Source: Ancylostoma caninum (Eukaryota > Nematoda > Chromadorea > Rhabditida > Ancylostomatidae). Taken from it: 64,000 nt of DNA. This document shows positions 45,728 to 58,600 of the stretch, piece after piece. The position numbers and the translations under genes are program-made. The stretch's first letter is position 1, and each line of letters starts with the position of its first letter. Below the pieces are notes generated by a model. The model made no database searches. It saw only the letters and a list, made by a program, of their open reading frames with translations, and was not told the origin of the DNA. The stretch covers positions 620,001-684,000 of the forward strand of contig JBAJFG010000126.1 in NCBI GenBank assembly GCA_037903475.1, written 5' to 3'.

Positions 45728-46563
45728 ATAAATGCTCAGTGAACACTACAGATTTATAAATGTAAAGCGGGGAACAAGAAGGAAGGTGGAAAGCAAAATT
45801 AGTTCCTCGAGGAGGAGATGCACTGCTATCCTGCATACATCTGCACCCGTCACTGCCTAGCATTTGTTCAGCGATATTTATCGGCACACCACATTGGAAG
45901 ACGCCTGCAATCTATGGAAAAACCACTCAGGCGTCTCTTATTATTACAAGCAAATCGTTCATGCTTATTCATGCACCTTTTTTTACATGACATATTCCAG
46001 ACATTGCCTTTGTAGCAATATCTGAGACAGCAAAATTTGAAAATAATTTGTCTTACTTCTACCCTTTGAGAACGACTCTCTTCTCCGCTCAAATCCACAT
46101 TTTTCTCAGGACTACTTTCTCGGCACCGAAATCTTTGTAGAAGTTTCAGTATCATATTCAATATCATATTGACTCAGGAGTGATCGTTGTGAGCCGAGCT
46201 GTATTCCATGGGTAGAGAGGATTTTGATATGTCGTAACGTCAGACATAGCATTTCAAGATTTCGTTCATATCTTCTTACATCTTCTTTGATTGGCAGCAC
46301 TTTTTTATTATCGCATCTGTTCATCAATCACAATTAAAATGTAGAAATTATGAAGCAAGAGGAAATTCTTGCCAATTTGATGTTTTTTTTCGGTGTTCAC
46401 AGTAGGTATTCAGAACTCTTTTTTTTCACTTCTGTGCAAGTTCATTGAACTGCTGAGCAATCTAGAGTAGATGTTGCAAACTTCTCTTTTTTTTCCTGTG
46501 TAGGAGTGGTTTACCTAGCACTCCTACCATAGCTTATCCAAAGATGAGTCATTTAGGATTCCG
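44421..46563. other. Intergenic; 5' flank of gene 2
   Basis: Contains the (TA)n tract and no recognisable gene. Presumed promoter region of gene 2; no core motif identified. Confidence 0.4.
45690..45724. repeat. (TA)n microsatellite
   Basis: About seventeen uninterrupted TA dinucleotides. Confidence 0.98.
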
Positions 46564-46639
46564 ATGTTGCTTGTTTTTTCCAGACAACGGTTTATTTTTG
46601 CATTATTGGTTCTATTTACTCGTGTGGGCTATTGTGCAG
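46564..46639 (+). CDS. Gene 2 exon 1 (signal peptide)
   Basis: ATG at 46564; 76 nt ending in phase 1 at G|GTAAC. Encodes MLLVFSRQRFIFALLVLFTR then VGYCA, a typical secretory signal. It joins in frame to exon 2. Confidence 0.7.
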
Positions 46640-49600
46640 GTAACTAACACAGTCGACCATTTCATAATCTTTTCATAATACCATTTTATAATCCTATAAT
46701 CTATAATCCTACTGTACTAACATATGAAAATGAACACTTTCTGAAAGAATGTGACGAAATTTCGAAAGTGGACACAATTCCGTTCAATTACGCTTCAGAT
46801 CTCATTTAAATTGGAGTAGTATACGAAGTCATGTTCACATATCACGGAAGAAATGGCTTCGAAACTTATATGAATGTATTGAGTTCTGCGTGTCACAAGG
46901 GAACACTGTCGTAGTTAGTGGTAGAATCAATGCCAAGAATACTACTGTGTTTGGGAAAGAGAGCGGTGTGGGATCTACTGGTGCCCACAAAAACATTACC
47001 AGGGTGCAGTGAGGGACATGTCAGTTGGCATTGTCGAGAAACTGCAACAGCTACTTGTTTGACTGTTGCCGATGACAGTTATCCCACAGCCTTTTGTTTG
47101 TGGTGACCCATGATGATTTAGAAAGTTAAAGAAAACGTCATAAGCTGCAGACGATTCTCCTTCCTCTTGAATTTTACCTTTCCCCACTTCGTTGCCACTA
47201 CATATATTGTTCCTATGTAGCGATGATTGTTCTGGACTGATTTTATTCACCAGGAACGGCTGTAAGAGTACCAGGGGCTCGAGAGCAGGAAGAACAAGAA
47301 AAATGTCACAAAAGAAATTCAAACTGGTATCTGCCGAACGGAGTTGAGATGCCAGAGCAACAATAACCGACAAAAGCATTTATTTGAAAAAAAAGAACAA
47401 GCACACTAATAGCACAGATGCGCAGAGCAGATTAAGTCAAAACGAATCCCACGATTTGAGGCGGCGATTTAGAGTTGAGGAGAGGATCCTTCTCCACACA
47501 AGTGTGAGACGCGTCAACGTCGGCAAAACCATACAGGCACAGACACACACGCAAAAGCCCTACACACACGCAGAAGAATAGAAAAACTCATCCAAATGTT
47601 CCTCCTTACATGTCATCCAGAATCCCACCCCGCCGTTTAGTGAGGGAGGGAGATCTCGATTTCGGTTGAACTGGGTGATCAGCCCGGGTGGCGAGGGTGG
47701 ACATGGCGATTATTCAAAAATTACATTTGAAGAAGAGCAAAAACAACATAGACATCCACTTCAGCTGCTGCTTGTAAAAAAAACAATGTTTATTCTCCAT
47801 GATCAGAACTTCTGCAGCCAAATCAATGGGAGCCAGATTAGACTGCCAATGGGAAGTAATGCAGCCATCGAGGATCACGCCAGCTGATGTGAACCACGTG
47901 CGTCTAGCTGATATTAAAATGATAGCCGCGATGGGTGACTCTTATGTGGTAAATAATCCTTTGCTTCTGCGAGGAGTCCATCGATCCACGTACTTAGCTT
48001 GCTCTTTTTTCAGATAGGTACTCTCTCCAGAAACAATGATGATGAGATAGTGAACGTCTTTCCCGGCAATTCCTTCGTAACTGGAGCAGATGAACCATTG
48101 CGAAAACATATAACACTTGCAAGTAACCAAATTAACAATCCAGTGAGATTCAACTGGTGGCACAGTAAATAAATTCTCATTAAGATATAATGAAGCAGTT
48201 TAACCCTTCTCTCGTTGGTGCATCATACGGAAGCGGTTATCATAACACTAATTTCAACGTGGCAGTGTGCAGAAATCAGAGCGCAGATCTAGTTTGGCAA
48301 GCAGAAGAGTTGATTCATCGGATAAAAAGCAGAGAGGTGAGCAGATCACATTGTTTAGCAATTTATTATATTAGTGCACACACAGATAATGAGCAAAGCT
48401 TCTTGCTGTTTTGATCTGAATCAGGTTCCTGCACAAACCCTCAAGCCAAAGTCGAAACGGTGTTCGGTTTCAGAGACTAAATTCTCACGCACAAATACGG
48501 AACTGTCAGTGCAAATTACTTGGACTCTCGTACAATCTGGAGGGAAAGTGTGGAAAAAAGTCATTTTTGGTTCAACTGTGTTGCCACAGCACTCCACGTG
48601 GAGTATATGTAGCACTCTGCATTGACACCGACCACCGATCGTCGCCAATTTTTATTTATTTGACTACTAAATATTTCTTTATCTATTTTATTTTGTTTCT
48701 TTATTTATCTAAAACACACAACAAATGGTGCTGTTTGTTGTGCAAGTTTGTTAACCAGCAATGTGGAACAGAAAACTAGAAAATCGCCGTAAGGGGGCTA
48801 GAGCGGTTAGAGATACGGGGCGGCACTCATAGACACCGCAATCTTGAGGCGCAGACTGTGTCGCGAAACGGCCGATTTCCATGGACGCAGACACGTTCGC
48901 TTCGGGATCCGAAATTACGTCACTGCTGGCTCTCCCGCATGCACGGGATGGTGATTTTATCACCTTGGCTGGCGGTCTCGCCGCATAGGAGTGAGGGAGT
49001 GTTTACGAGCTTTTAGGCTGCACAATATACGCTGCACGAAAACCAGCCTTCCACTGATGCGACGCTGAGTGCACTTGCAGGAAGAAATGGACGGGTGCTA
49101 TGAGGGCTGCTGCGTCTGGGAAGCTCGGGAGGGTGGACCTACGCGGTCGCCTCATCTGGTGGGTGCTATTGCCGCATCGCCTCTAAATAGGAAGGCATGA
49201 CATTGTATATCCAATCAAATAAATCGGATACGGGTCCACCGATGGAGAAAGGGCCCGCCGTGGCCCAGTGCTGTGGGGAACGCCATGAGGTGGGTCCACC
49301 GATGGAGAAAAGGCCCGCCGTGGCCCAGTGGTGCGAGAAACTCTATGACATGGGTCCACCGATGGAGAAAGGGCCCGCCGTGGCCCAATGCTGTGGGGAA
49401 CGCCAAGAAACGAGTCCACGGATGGAGAAAGGGCCTGCCGTGGCCCAGTGGTGCGGGGAACGCCATGAGGTGGGTCCAGCTTTGGAGAAAAGGCCCGCTA
49501 GGGCCCAATGGAGCTGGAGACGCCAAGAAACGGGTCCACCGATGGAGAAAGGGCCGACCGTGGCCCAGTGGTGTGGGGGACGCCAGGATACGGGTTCACT

Positions 49601-52600
49601 TTAGTGTTGAGAATGACAGGATGCGAAGCCGCCCCTGGAGAACGGATCCGGCTTGCCCTAACTGTGAGGAAGGCGCCAGAATGTGGGCGCTCTGATGGAG
49701 GAAGGGCCCGCCGTGGCCCAGTAGTATGGATAACACGAGGATACGGGTCCGCCAACATAGGATTGGTCCGCTGTGACTCGGTAAAAGGAGAATACCAGGA
49801 TACGGTTCAGGCCTAATGCGTGAAGATGGCGCCAGAATACGGGTCCACCGATGGAGGAAAGTCCGCTGCGGCCCAGTAGTGTGGAAAACACTACAATTTC
49901 GCTTTGTCCAATAATGTGGGGTACGGCAGGATACAGTTCCGCCGATGGAGAACGCGCCTGCGTTGGCCCGATAGTGAGGAATACGCACGAATACGCCATA
50001 CGATGGGGAACGAACTTCTCATTCGCATACTCAACTCATGAGAAGGACTTCATGTTTGTTCATGTCATAAGAAGGACCCACTGGAAGATTTGTTCTGCTT
50101 CTCTTATACGTAACTTATAAGAAGGTTTTTGAATTTGAGCTCAGTTAATGATTAATTTTGCTTATTTGCTAGTTTTCTAAGCATTTTGCACGTGTGGAGC
50201 TTTTGCACATGCCTCAAGTGGCTGCCCCACCCCACTTTCTAGCGTCCCGAAGGGGCGCTAGTTTCAAAAAATGTGGTTGTCCGCTGCAACGCTTCGCCCA
50301 GCATCGTCGATAGGCAACGTTAGTCGCCAACTAGGGTGCTATACTCCATCTAGAGTATGGAGACAACATTCATCGTACATCCTAAAACCTTCGACAGGCT
50401 TTTTGTACAAGTGCAAGTGCCACATCACTACAAATACAGACTATTCACTGGGACCCCGCACTGCAAATCTTGCCCCAACTGACGGGGTGCGAAAAGAGAG
50501 GAAGGGCATCCGTCGCGAATGTGTAGAGAGCTTGATATCCCCTCTTGACGCCCCATGGCTCTCGACTGAGGGGCGAGGCGTGACCTGCGGTGCCATGTGA
50601 ATGAACTTGGCACAACATTTATATGAAAATGTCTCCAAACCATCTCGTTAACAAGATTTCTGTGGTGTGGTTGTAAATCGTGAGGGTTTTGGATGCAACT
50701 GACATCTTCGATCCCCTATATTGGGAATATCAAACGGCCAGGTGAATACGAACACGGCATGGTGTCAATCTGACTGCCTGTCGCACGCTCTATGACACTC
50801 CTTGCCCAAGACTGCCGCTTCAGGGAGTGACGCCGGCTGAGCGGGCCTAATTTAAAAATGGTTACTATTACCGGTCGAGCGACCGGTACGGCAGCGCCGG
50901 TCGCTGTGGTTGTCAATTATACCTGTTTATCGGTGGCCGCTCGTTCGGCGTGAGTACCTGATACACTGCAGCACAGGTCCGCATTCAACTGAGTGTTTGG
51001 GGTTCCCTGTACTTTCGGCTTTGCTATTTCATTGTATCTCTTTATTATATATGTAGATTTCAGACAAATCTTCTTGGAAAATGGAAGCTTATATTTATGT
51101 TTGTTGGAACGTACGATTTGGGACGGCTCAACTGCCACGATCCAGTAAGTAAGGTACGCAGCCCTAAATTTTGTACGGAAAACCCATGCAGGTGTTGAAT
51201 AACGTGCAGCAGCGTTACCAAAGTTGCCGTGTTACTCATGAAGATGACGTTTTTTTGCTTTTTCATACATCTAGGATTTTTTCTCCGAATCTTTTTTTTT
51301 CTAGAAACCAACCTTGCGATCAGCCTTCAAGCAGAATCTCATTGAGGCTATTTTGATTCTGCATCGAAATTTACCACGGACCATCTTGTCAATTATACCT
51401 ATGTGGAGCAGCAATGTCTTCATTGGAGCGCAATATCAATTAAAAAAGTAGTTTTCGTCATGTGATCTTCAGTTTCGATCGATTTGTTAATTGCATCAAT
51501 ATTTTATGCGTTTTTCAACAACTCAAACTCGAATTCAGTACGAATCTGTTCTATTTTTGAAACCCAGTGGAGTTGTGGCGGACGCAGGTGGGGCGCCTCC
51601 CCCCCCCCCCGGAGAATGGTCGCCATATTTTCGAAATTACTTTACAATACAAATGAAAATCTTGTATTGGTTTAATTTTTGTTGTTTATTTTTGTTATTA
51701 TTTTTGATGTGATTTTCATCAGTTATTTATTATTGTAGCCAATATCTTTATTAATTTTATTTGCCGCCTAGGTCCCCAAAACGGTGGAGACCCCACTTTT
51801 TTCGCCACGCACCCTCTTCCGCCCACTTTCCTCGTCCGCTTCTACAATGCAGACCATAGTTTTTCTTTCTCGGTCGTGAAAGAAGGCGAACTCGAAAATT
51901 AGAGCGAGGCTTTCAGTAAAATTTTTGGAATACCCCAACTAAGCCCTATTCACTTTTTAACTTTGCGACTCCATTACCGTTAAGCCACATTTACAGTACA
52001 TCGGAGTCCGATTGGATAACGAATGATATCGATCGTCGGATAACGAAGATCAATAAGTATCTTTTGCTCTCCGACCGGATCGGACTCCGACTACTATAAA
52101 TGTAGCTTTAGATAATGGAGCAGAGCATTTGAAGAATTTGTCTCAAATTGAAAATAACACCAACTTGATGAGCTTTTATCTATGTACTTGATAATTGGGA
52201 AATATTGGTTACTACACTTTTCACGAAATAGAATCGTGCTTCCAAGTGACCTGACCCATCCTTTTCCGTGAAGACGAAATGTTTTGATGAGTCAAAAATA
52301 TCACTGACAATGTTGTCGACCAAACTCTAGTTCAACAAAGTGGTTTATTTCAATTTTCAGTGGTTATAAGTTCACTGCGGAAGAAAAATCGTGTTGGAGC
52401 AGAGAACGCTGGAGGAAGATGCGAGATTTCTTAACTTCTGAGTATAAAAAGGTTTGCTGATCAACTTCCGAACACGAATTTGGTGTTGAAGTTCCGCCGA
52501 GACGTGGGAGTAACTATAACGAATTGGCAGCATGCGCCACTGCTTAGCGCGTGGTCGATGGCCTGAACCTCTAGCCGAACAAGTCTTCATTCTCTTGAGG

Positions 52601-55600
52601 ATAAGCAAACTGGCACCAGACGAGTACAGGATGGTGATGCGGTTGGATTATTGGGCGCCTCCTCGTTCATTCACTTTCCAATTCATTCACCTCCGCGTTG
52701 AAATGCCTCGCGATTTTGTGATTAGGTCAGATGCGTAGCTCACCCTTAAAACAGATTGAAATTGATCACATTGCTTGTACAATAATAACTAATTTTGGTG
52801 GCATACGCATAAATTCTAAGAAATAGATTGAGTCTCAATTTTGCTGATAAATTTGTCTGATAGATTGATACAAATGAAATGGCGCTATTCCTCAAAAACA
52901 TAATTTTGTTCCGACAAAGTATGACATCCAGATATGGAAACGAGCTTATAGAACAAACAAAGCTGTATTGTCCTGTGGCTATAAATGATGACCAACACAT
53001 TGTAAAATAATTAGAAACTTATAGATGTTTTTTTTTCAAATTTCGAGGATTTTGTTATTTCCTTAGTGGATTCCTCTCGCCTTGCTGCCTCTTGAAAGTA
53101 ACGCCCTCAGCAAGGCCTACTGCCATTTTTTTCATTCGAGAGGGTCGCTAACAGTCTGAAGGATAAATGTTCAAGAAGATCAAAGGCCTACTCCCTGCAC
53201 GTCAACGGTCGTCAAGATTTGTTTACGAGAGCTGACACCCACTTCTATGACTTTTCAGGGGAACGGTTCAGCAGCCGCCACATTCTCTAGGAGAATTACC
53301 CTATGGCTGTCATCTTCTCACGCTCCAATCTTCCAAAGATTCCGTTATTTTGCAAGAGAATGTCGGCAAATAGGACGTCATAGAGACAGAATTCTCCTCG
53401 CTCTTCATTTCGAACTTCCACGATTTCTGGGAGTATGGAGTCAAAGACCAGCTTATACGATAAGCAATGGTCCCCGCTAATCAAAGATATTTCATAGCCT
53501 GGCAAAGTTATCATTCATTAAATTTATGCCAAAAACAGTAGCGTCAACATCAAAAAACGGCATTTCTTTTGCACCAACATGAAATTTTGTTCATCTGAGA
53601 TGTTGCTGCACACGTAGAGTTCAACTACCGGATTACCCTTATTCATGGATACTCCCTGAATTAATTTACACCTTCTACTCTGTTGACAAATTTGCGAGAA
53701 AACTTTCATATTTATAAAACCTGGATGAACCTTTGGACCTAATATATTTAAAATCCTCACCTAAAACATTGTTTGCTTAACACTCTCTATCGGCCTAGGC
53801 AAAGTTTTTAGTCCCTGGCTGGTCTTCATTTCTCGCTACTGAGGAGCAGTTTGAGCAAGACGCCCAATAAAGAAACGTTTGCAGGCAGCTAATGCAGTAG
53901 GAATATGTCGCGCGAAAGCCGCACAACTTTACCAATGACATCTCAACGTGGAATTCAAGAAGGCCGTGCCTATTTGTTTTTCATTTCTATAGCAGTTAGC
54001 AGGAGAACTCATGTTTTATTTTGTTATTACTTGTCATTTCCTTGTTTGTATTTTATTTTCATGTCATTTCTTCTGAGTACCTCTATAGTATTATACCTTA
54101 ATTTTTTCTTATTCTTATATTCTTATTCTTATTTTTTATTCTCCTACTGCAAGTTCCAGGTCGCCTACGAAATTCAAAACGATCGCATTTTCGAATCATA
54201 CGACTTCGCCGTTGCTGTTCAAGGTTTCATGGACAAAGTCGCGGACGTATTCCGCACGGTTCGCGACTTTTTGGCACTACCTTGAAAAATGATCATGCGA
54301 AATCAAAATGGTTCGAAAACTCTACCACACTCGTTCTTATTAATCACGCAAAGACTAAGCAGAACAGTACGACAAGATCAAGAAAATATTTGCTGTTATT
54401 GAATCACGTCGTTGGCAATAGCACCTACAGCTGGCACCAGCTCCATGGGATTGAGCTAATAATCTCCATTTGTTTTATTTTTAAAAGGCTCATTCAACTA
54501 TAGGATTACGTATTTCTATTTGATTGGTAGCTGTCAATCTCATGGTTTTTTGGAGGACGTAAAATTCTGCACAGAACTTAAAGGCAAGGTCCGGGCGAAA
54601 TCCCATCTCTCAAATTTCTACTGGATTCGTAGCCAATGGCAACGTTTTGGACGGAAACTTTAGAAAAATCCCTGAAAATATCCCACAAAAAACGCTCTTC
54701 ATCGAACAATTTCGGTACGGCGTTTGCGGATTTGCGACGTCCGCGCTTTCAAATGACGTTATGCTGGGCGCCCTACATGCTGTTAGTTGCGGCGTCGTAG
54801 GAAGAAATTCATATTCAAATGACCAGTGGCCTTTTCGATGGGCTGGGGAGGGTTTCACGAAGTGTCCGTTAGGCTGTATGTGTCTGAACGTCCATCGTTG
54901 TTCAGTATGTACTAGCGCAGTCTTTGTCGGTTGGAGCGCGATATCCTATGGGCACCGTAATCCTCGGATGTCTCCTCCCAAATCTAGCGATAGAGCTCAT
55001 GCAGAGGTCTCTACCTTGAGATATACGCTGCACATATGGTTTGGACTCCAGAGAGCAAAAACCTGGGTGGGCAAGATTTTGACCGGACCTTGCCTTTAAC
55101 ATACAGAAACGTAACAGAAGTGAAGCATGCTAATTGATGGTTCCCTCTTTATGCGCAACATATACGTATCAATGTTTGTATTACTTTTGTGAGCCTCACA
55201 GCTATGTGTACTAGTAGTTATGAACTTATGAAAAGAACTATGTAATGTTGGTTCAGGACGCTGGCGGATATGACGAGAAAATGTATGCGTCCAATCACCT
55301 CCATCTCAGCAAGTACGGCAACGCTATGCTGGCGAAATTGCTGTGGAACTCTCTTCTGGAACCGGTCGGCCAAAAGGCAAAAAGGTTGACTAGCAAATCG
55401 ATACGAGCAATGAGGCTGAAGTGTCCAACGAAGGTAATCAAGTGCATAGATCTTCAGCGCAATGTCACATTCAGAGTTTATTTTGTAATCTCATCTACAT
55501 GACATTCTTTTAGGGCAAGTGCGCTTATCCAATTACAGTTTCTAGGAGGCTAAAGTGTCACAATTGGGGATGTGCAGAATTTTGCGTTTATCGTTTCACG

Positions 55601-58600
55601 CTTTGAGTTTTGCTGCAATTTTCGGGCTTCCGTATTTCCCTCCACGGGTTCACGACCCTGAAAGGGGAAGGTCCCGAGAAATCATTGATGTGTGAGAACA
55701 AGTATATATTAGGGTGGTCAGAAAGTCTTGAGCCGATTTTTTTGAAAGTTCCAGAACTTTTGATTATTGATCGGTACCCATGACCTACCATGTGGTAATC
55801 GTAGACCAAACTCGGGACTTCTCCATAGTAGGCATATATAGCCGGATTGGCTTTCCTAACTTTAATTACGGCGTCAATTCCAAAAGAGGTCCTCCTACCC
55901 AAGATCAGTTTTTTCTTCATTGAACACACCGAAAGGAGTTTTTGGAATAACTAATTACTGAAGATGAGAGTTGTGTCCTCTACGATTCTAATATACATCT
56001 TGCCATGTGGCTCCGTCGAGCAGAAGATCCACCAAATCGCACCCTCCCCCCCCCCCCTCCCAAACAAGTGTTTCCTTTGCTACCTCTGGAATTCGCCAGG
56101 AATGTCGTATTGAAAGCTGCTCACGCTAACATACAAGGTCATCAGTAACACATACGCCAATCAGTTCCGGAAGGTCGCGGATGCTGTTCGAGAAAAACGG
56201 CCAAGACGAGTTTTCTGTACACCTACGCCATGGTGACGCTAGGCCTCATTTTGCTTAAGGGACCCCTGAAAAATAGGAGGAGCTGGGTTGGGACACGCTT
56301 CCCCGCTTACCGTATTCTTCTGACGTTGCCACTTCTGATTGTCACTTATTTCATCCCCTCGAGGCATTCCTGGATAAGAAAAAATTCACCAAAGGTAACC
56401 ATGTTGGGACGGAGGTCAGCGATTTCTTTGGCTTCCAGTCTTCCCAGTTCTGGGAGAAGGGGAACGCTGACCGGCCCATTAGGTGGGACACAGCATTGAC
56501 TAACTGTGACTATTATATTGTTGAGCAAATTCCACTGTGGGCTGAGTAATAAAATAAAGCGCAAAAAAAGTCCAAAACGGCTCAAGACTTTCTGACCACC
56601 CTAATACAAACCTTCAAATGTACATGCATACATGTACATATTTATTTATTTATTCAAATACACTCGAGGGTGCACCAAAATGGAAAAACAAACAAACTGG
56701 AACATCAGTAACACAAATTCCGAATTCTATACTAATTATGAAGTATCAAACCAAACAGTACCACCTTCCTCATGTGTTCAGAAGACCCACGGACGGGATA
56801 TCAGTCCGGTCTCCTCCTACGGAAGGTGAAAACGTCCCCAACCAAGATCCTGTTCTCATATTTATGTATTGTGCGCATATAAACCAATGTACATATGCAA
56901 TCACTTTCCCTGTAGAATATTGGTTGTAAGCTGTCTTCCCTCCTCTGTGACACCTCCTGATAGCGAAAAGATATTCTTCATCATTGCTGTAATTACGAAT
57001 GACTTGAACTTAAAAAAAGTTAAAGCAACCAACTTTCGTTGTTGATTTTCAAACAGATTTTGTTTTCCATTCAAAATTGCGACAAATCTTCAGCAGAGCT
57101 GTTTCCAAGTATCAAAGAGCCTTTTGCACTGAAAATCATGAGGATCCTTTTATTGGCTGTCCACTACATATGAGGTGATCAAACAATGTTAAATTAGATT
57201 ATGTTAGTTAGATCTCAAAAACTTTGCTCCCTCCCGTTTCAGTCTTTGATATAGTCCGAGTTGAGACACATACATACAAGTGAATGGCCCTGCTCAAGGC
57301 CTCGAGTTTTGAAGTTCCGCAAGCACTGCTAAGAAATCGAGTTGGCGCAAAGCGTTTTACACCTCAAACTTTGCGTTACTGCACTTCCGTTTTCGCTTTT
57401 ACTTCCTTGAGGTTTGAAATTTCACACTCACATACCTTTGATCACAATGCTCAATCACGAGCAGGATTTCTTAGCAACCGTTCAAAGTAACACTTCAGAC
57501 TCTTTCTCTCCACCTCTCTAACTTTCAAGCAAAACACACGTAAATGTGCTCATGATAGAAAAAAAATAATCGAACAAAATGGTAACCCTTTCTACTGATA
57601 AGAAAAAAAGAAGGAGAGCTACTGAGCCCATAATCGATTGGTGGATGAAACTATCTTTGCAAATGAATGGTTACAATTATACATTCTGACTACATAGGCT
57701 CATCTAATGATAAGACGACGTTCAAGCGAAGCGATGTCATAATACGCTGTAGCAGCAAGCTGATATATGATATACATATGCATGTAAAATATGTGTGTAC
57801 ATATTTAGTTGTAGCCTAAGTTTTTGCTCTTTTTGCGTAGGGGTTCTTGAATGCTTCTAATAAATTACTAGCGATTTGATTTCGCTAATATCTACATAAA
57901 CTTTTAAAGCGTATAATCCCGCGAACATTTATGGATGGGAAACATTATTTGTTCCGTTTTGTTTTGAGAATGTAATTAATTTTGGAGCGAATCCTTCAAC
58001 AATGCGAATTCGGTAACTGCAATTTCACAATTAACAGTTTTCTCATAAGGTTGTATGAGGCCAACAGGCCAACCAAATATCGGTTTAGTAATCTCGAGAC
58101 CATTCCTAATCTCGCTGACACTTTCTCTCTCATTTTCTTCTTGAGTGTTCTCAAGCACAAGCACTGAACTTGGTAGCTCAAAATTTTAATTATGTCGTTT
58201 TTCTCTCAGGAGGCGGTGCGAATTGACTTGGAATCCCTTCCATGTGACTTTAAATATCAATAATTCACGTACACGAACGCTTTATTTTTGAGGGAAGTTC
58301 CAAGCGTTTGTCGGAAATGACACCTTTTAGTATTTAGTATTTATTTACACGCGGTTACGCGCGTACAGAATAGCAAAACAGGACAAGTAAGAACACAACG
58401 ATAAAACGACAATTGCATTAGTACAATGCAGGAGAAGTAAAACAAAAATATCACAGTAGTTAACACGAATATAAAATAAGAGAAGGAAAACGCAAAATTT
58501 TACTTCAGAAATTTGTCCACCATATTTTTAAATTGATGGATACGTGGAGGTATATGGAACTTTTTTACTGATTTGATTTTCTGCAACACTGTGGAGGACG

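Noticed and set aside
49197..49999. Pro/Gly-rich frames over the intron 4 minisatellite
   Set aside because: Translated repeat inside a Helitron-like element, open on both strands.
55588..55929. 113-codon minus-strand frame
   Set aside because: It crosses the left terminal repeat of the mariner remnant; the real transposase reads on the plus strand.
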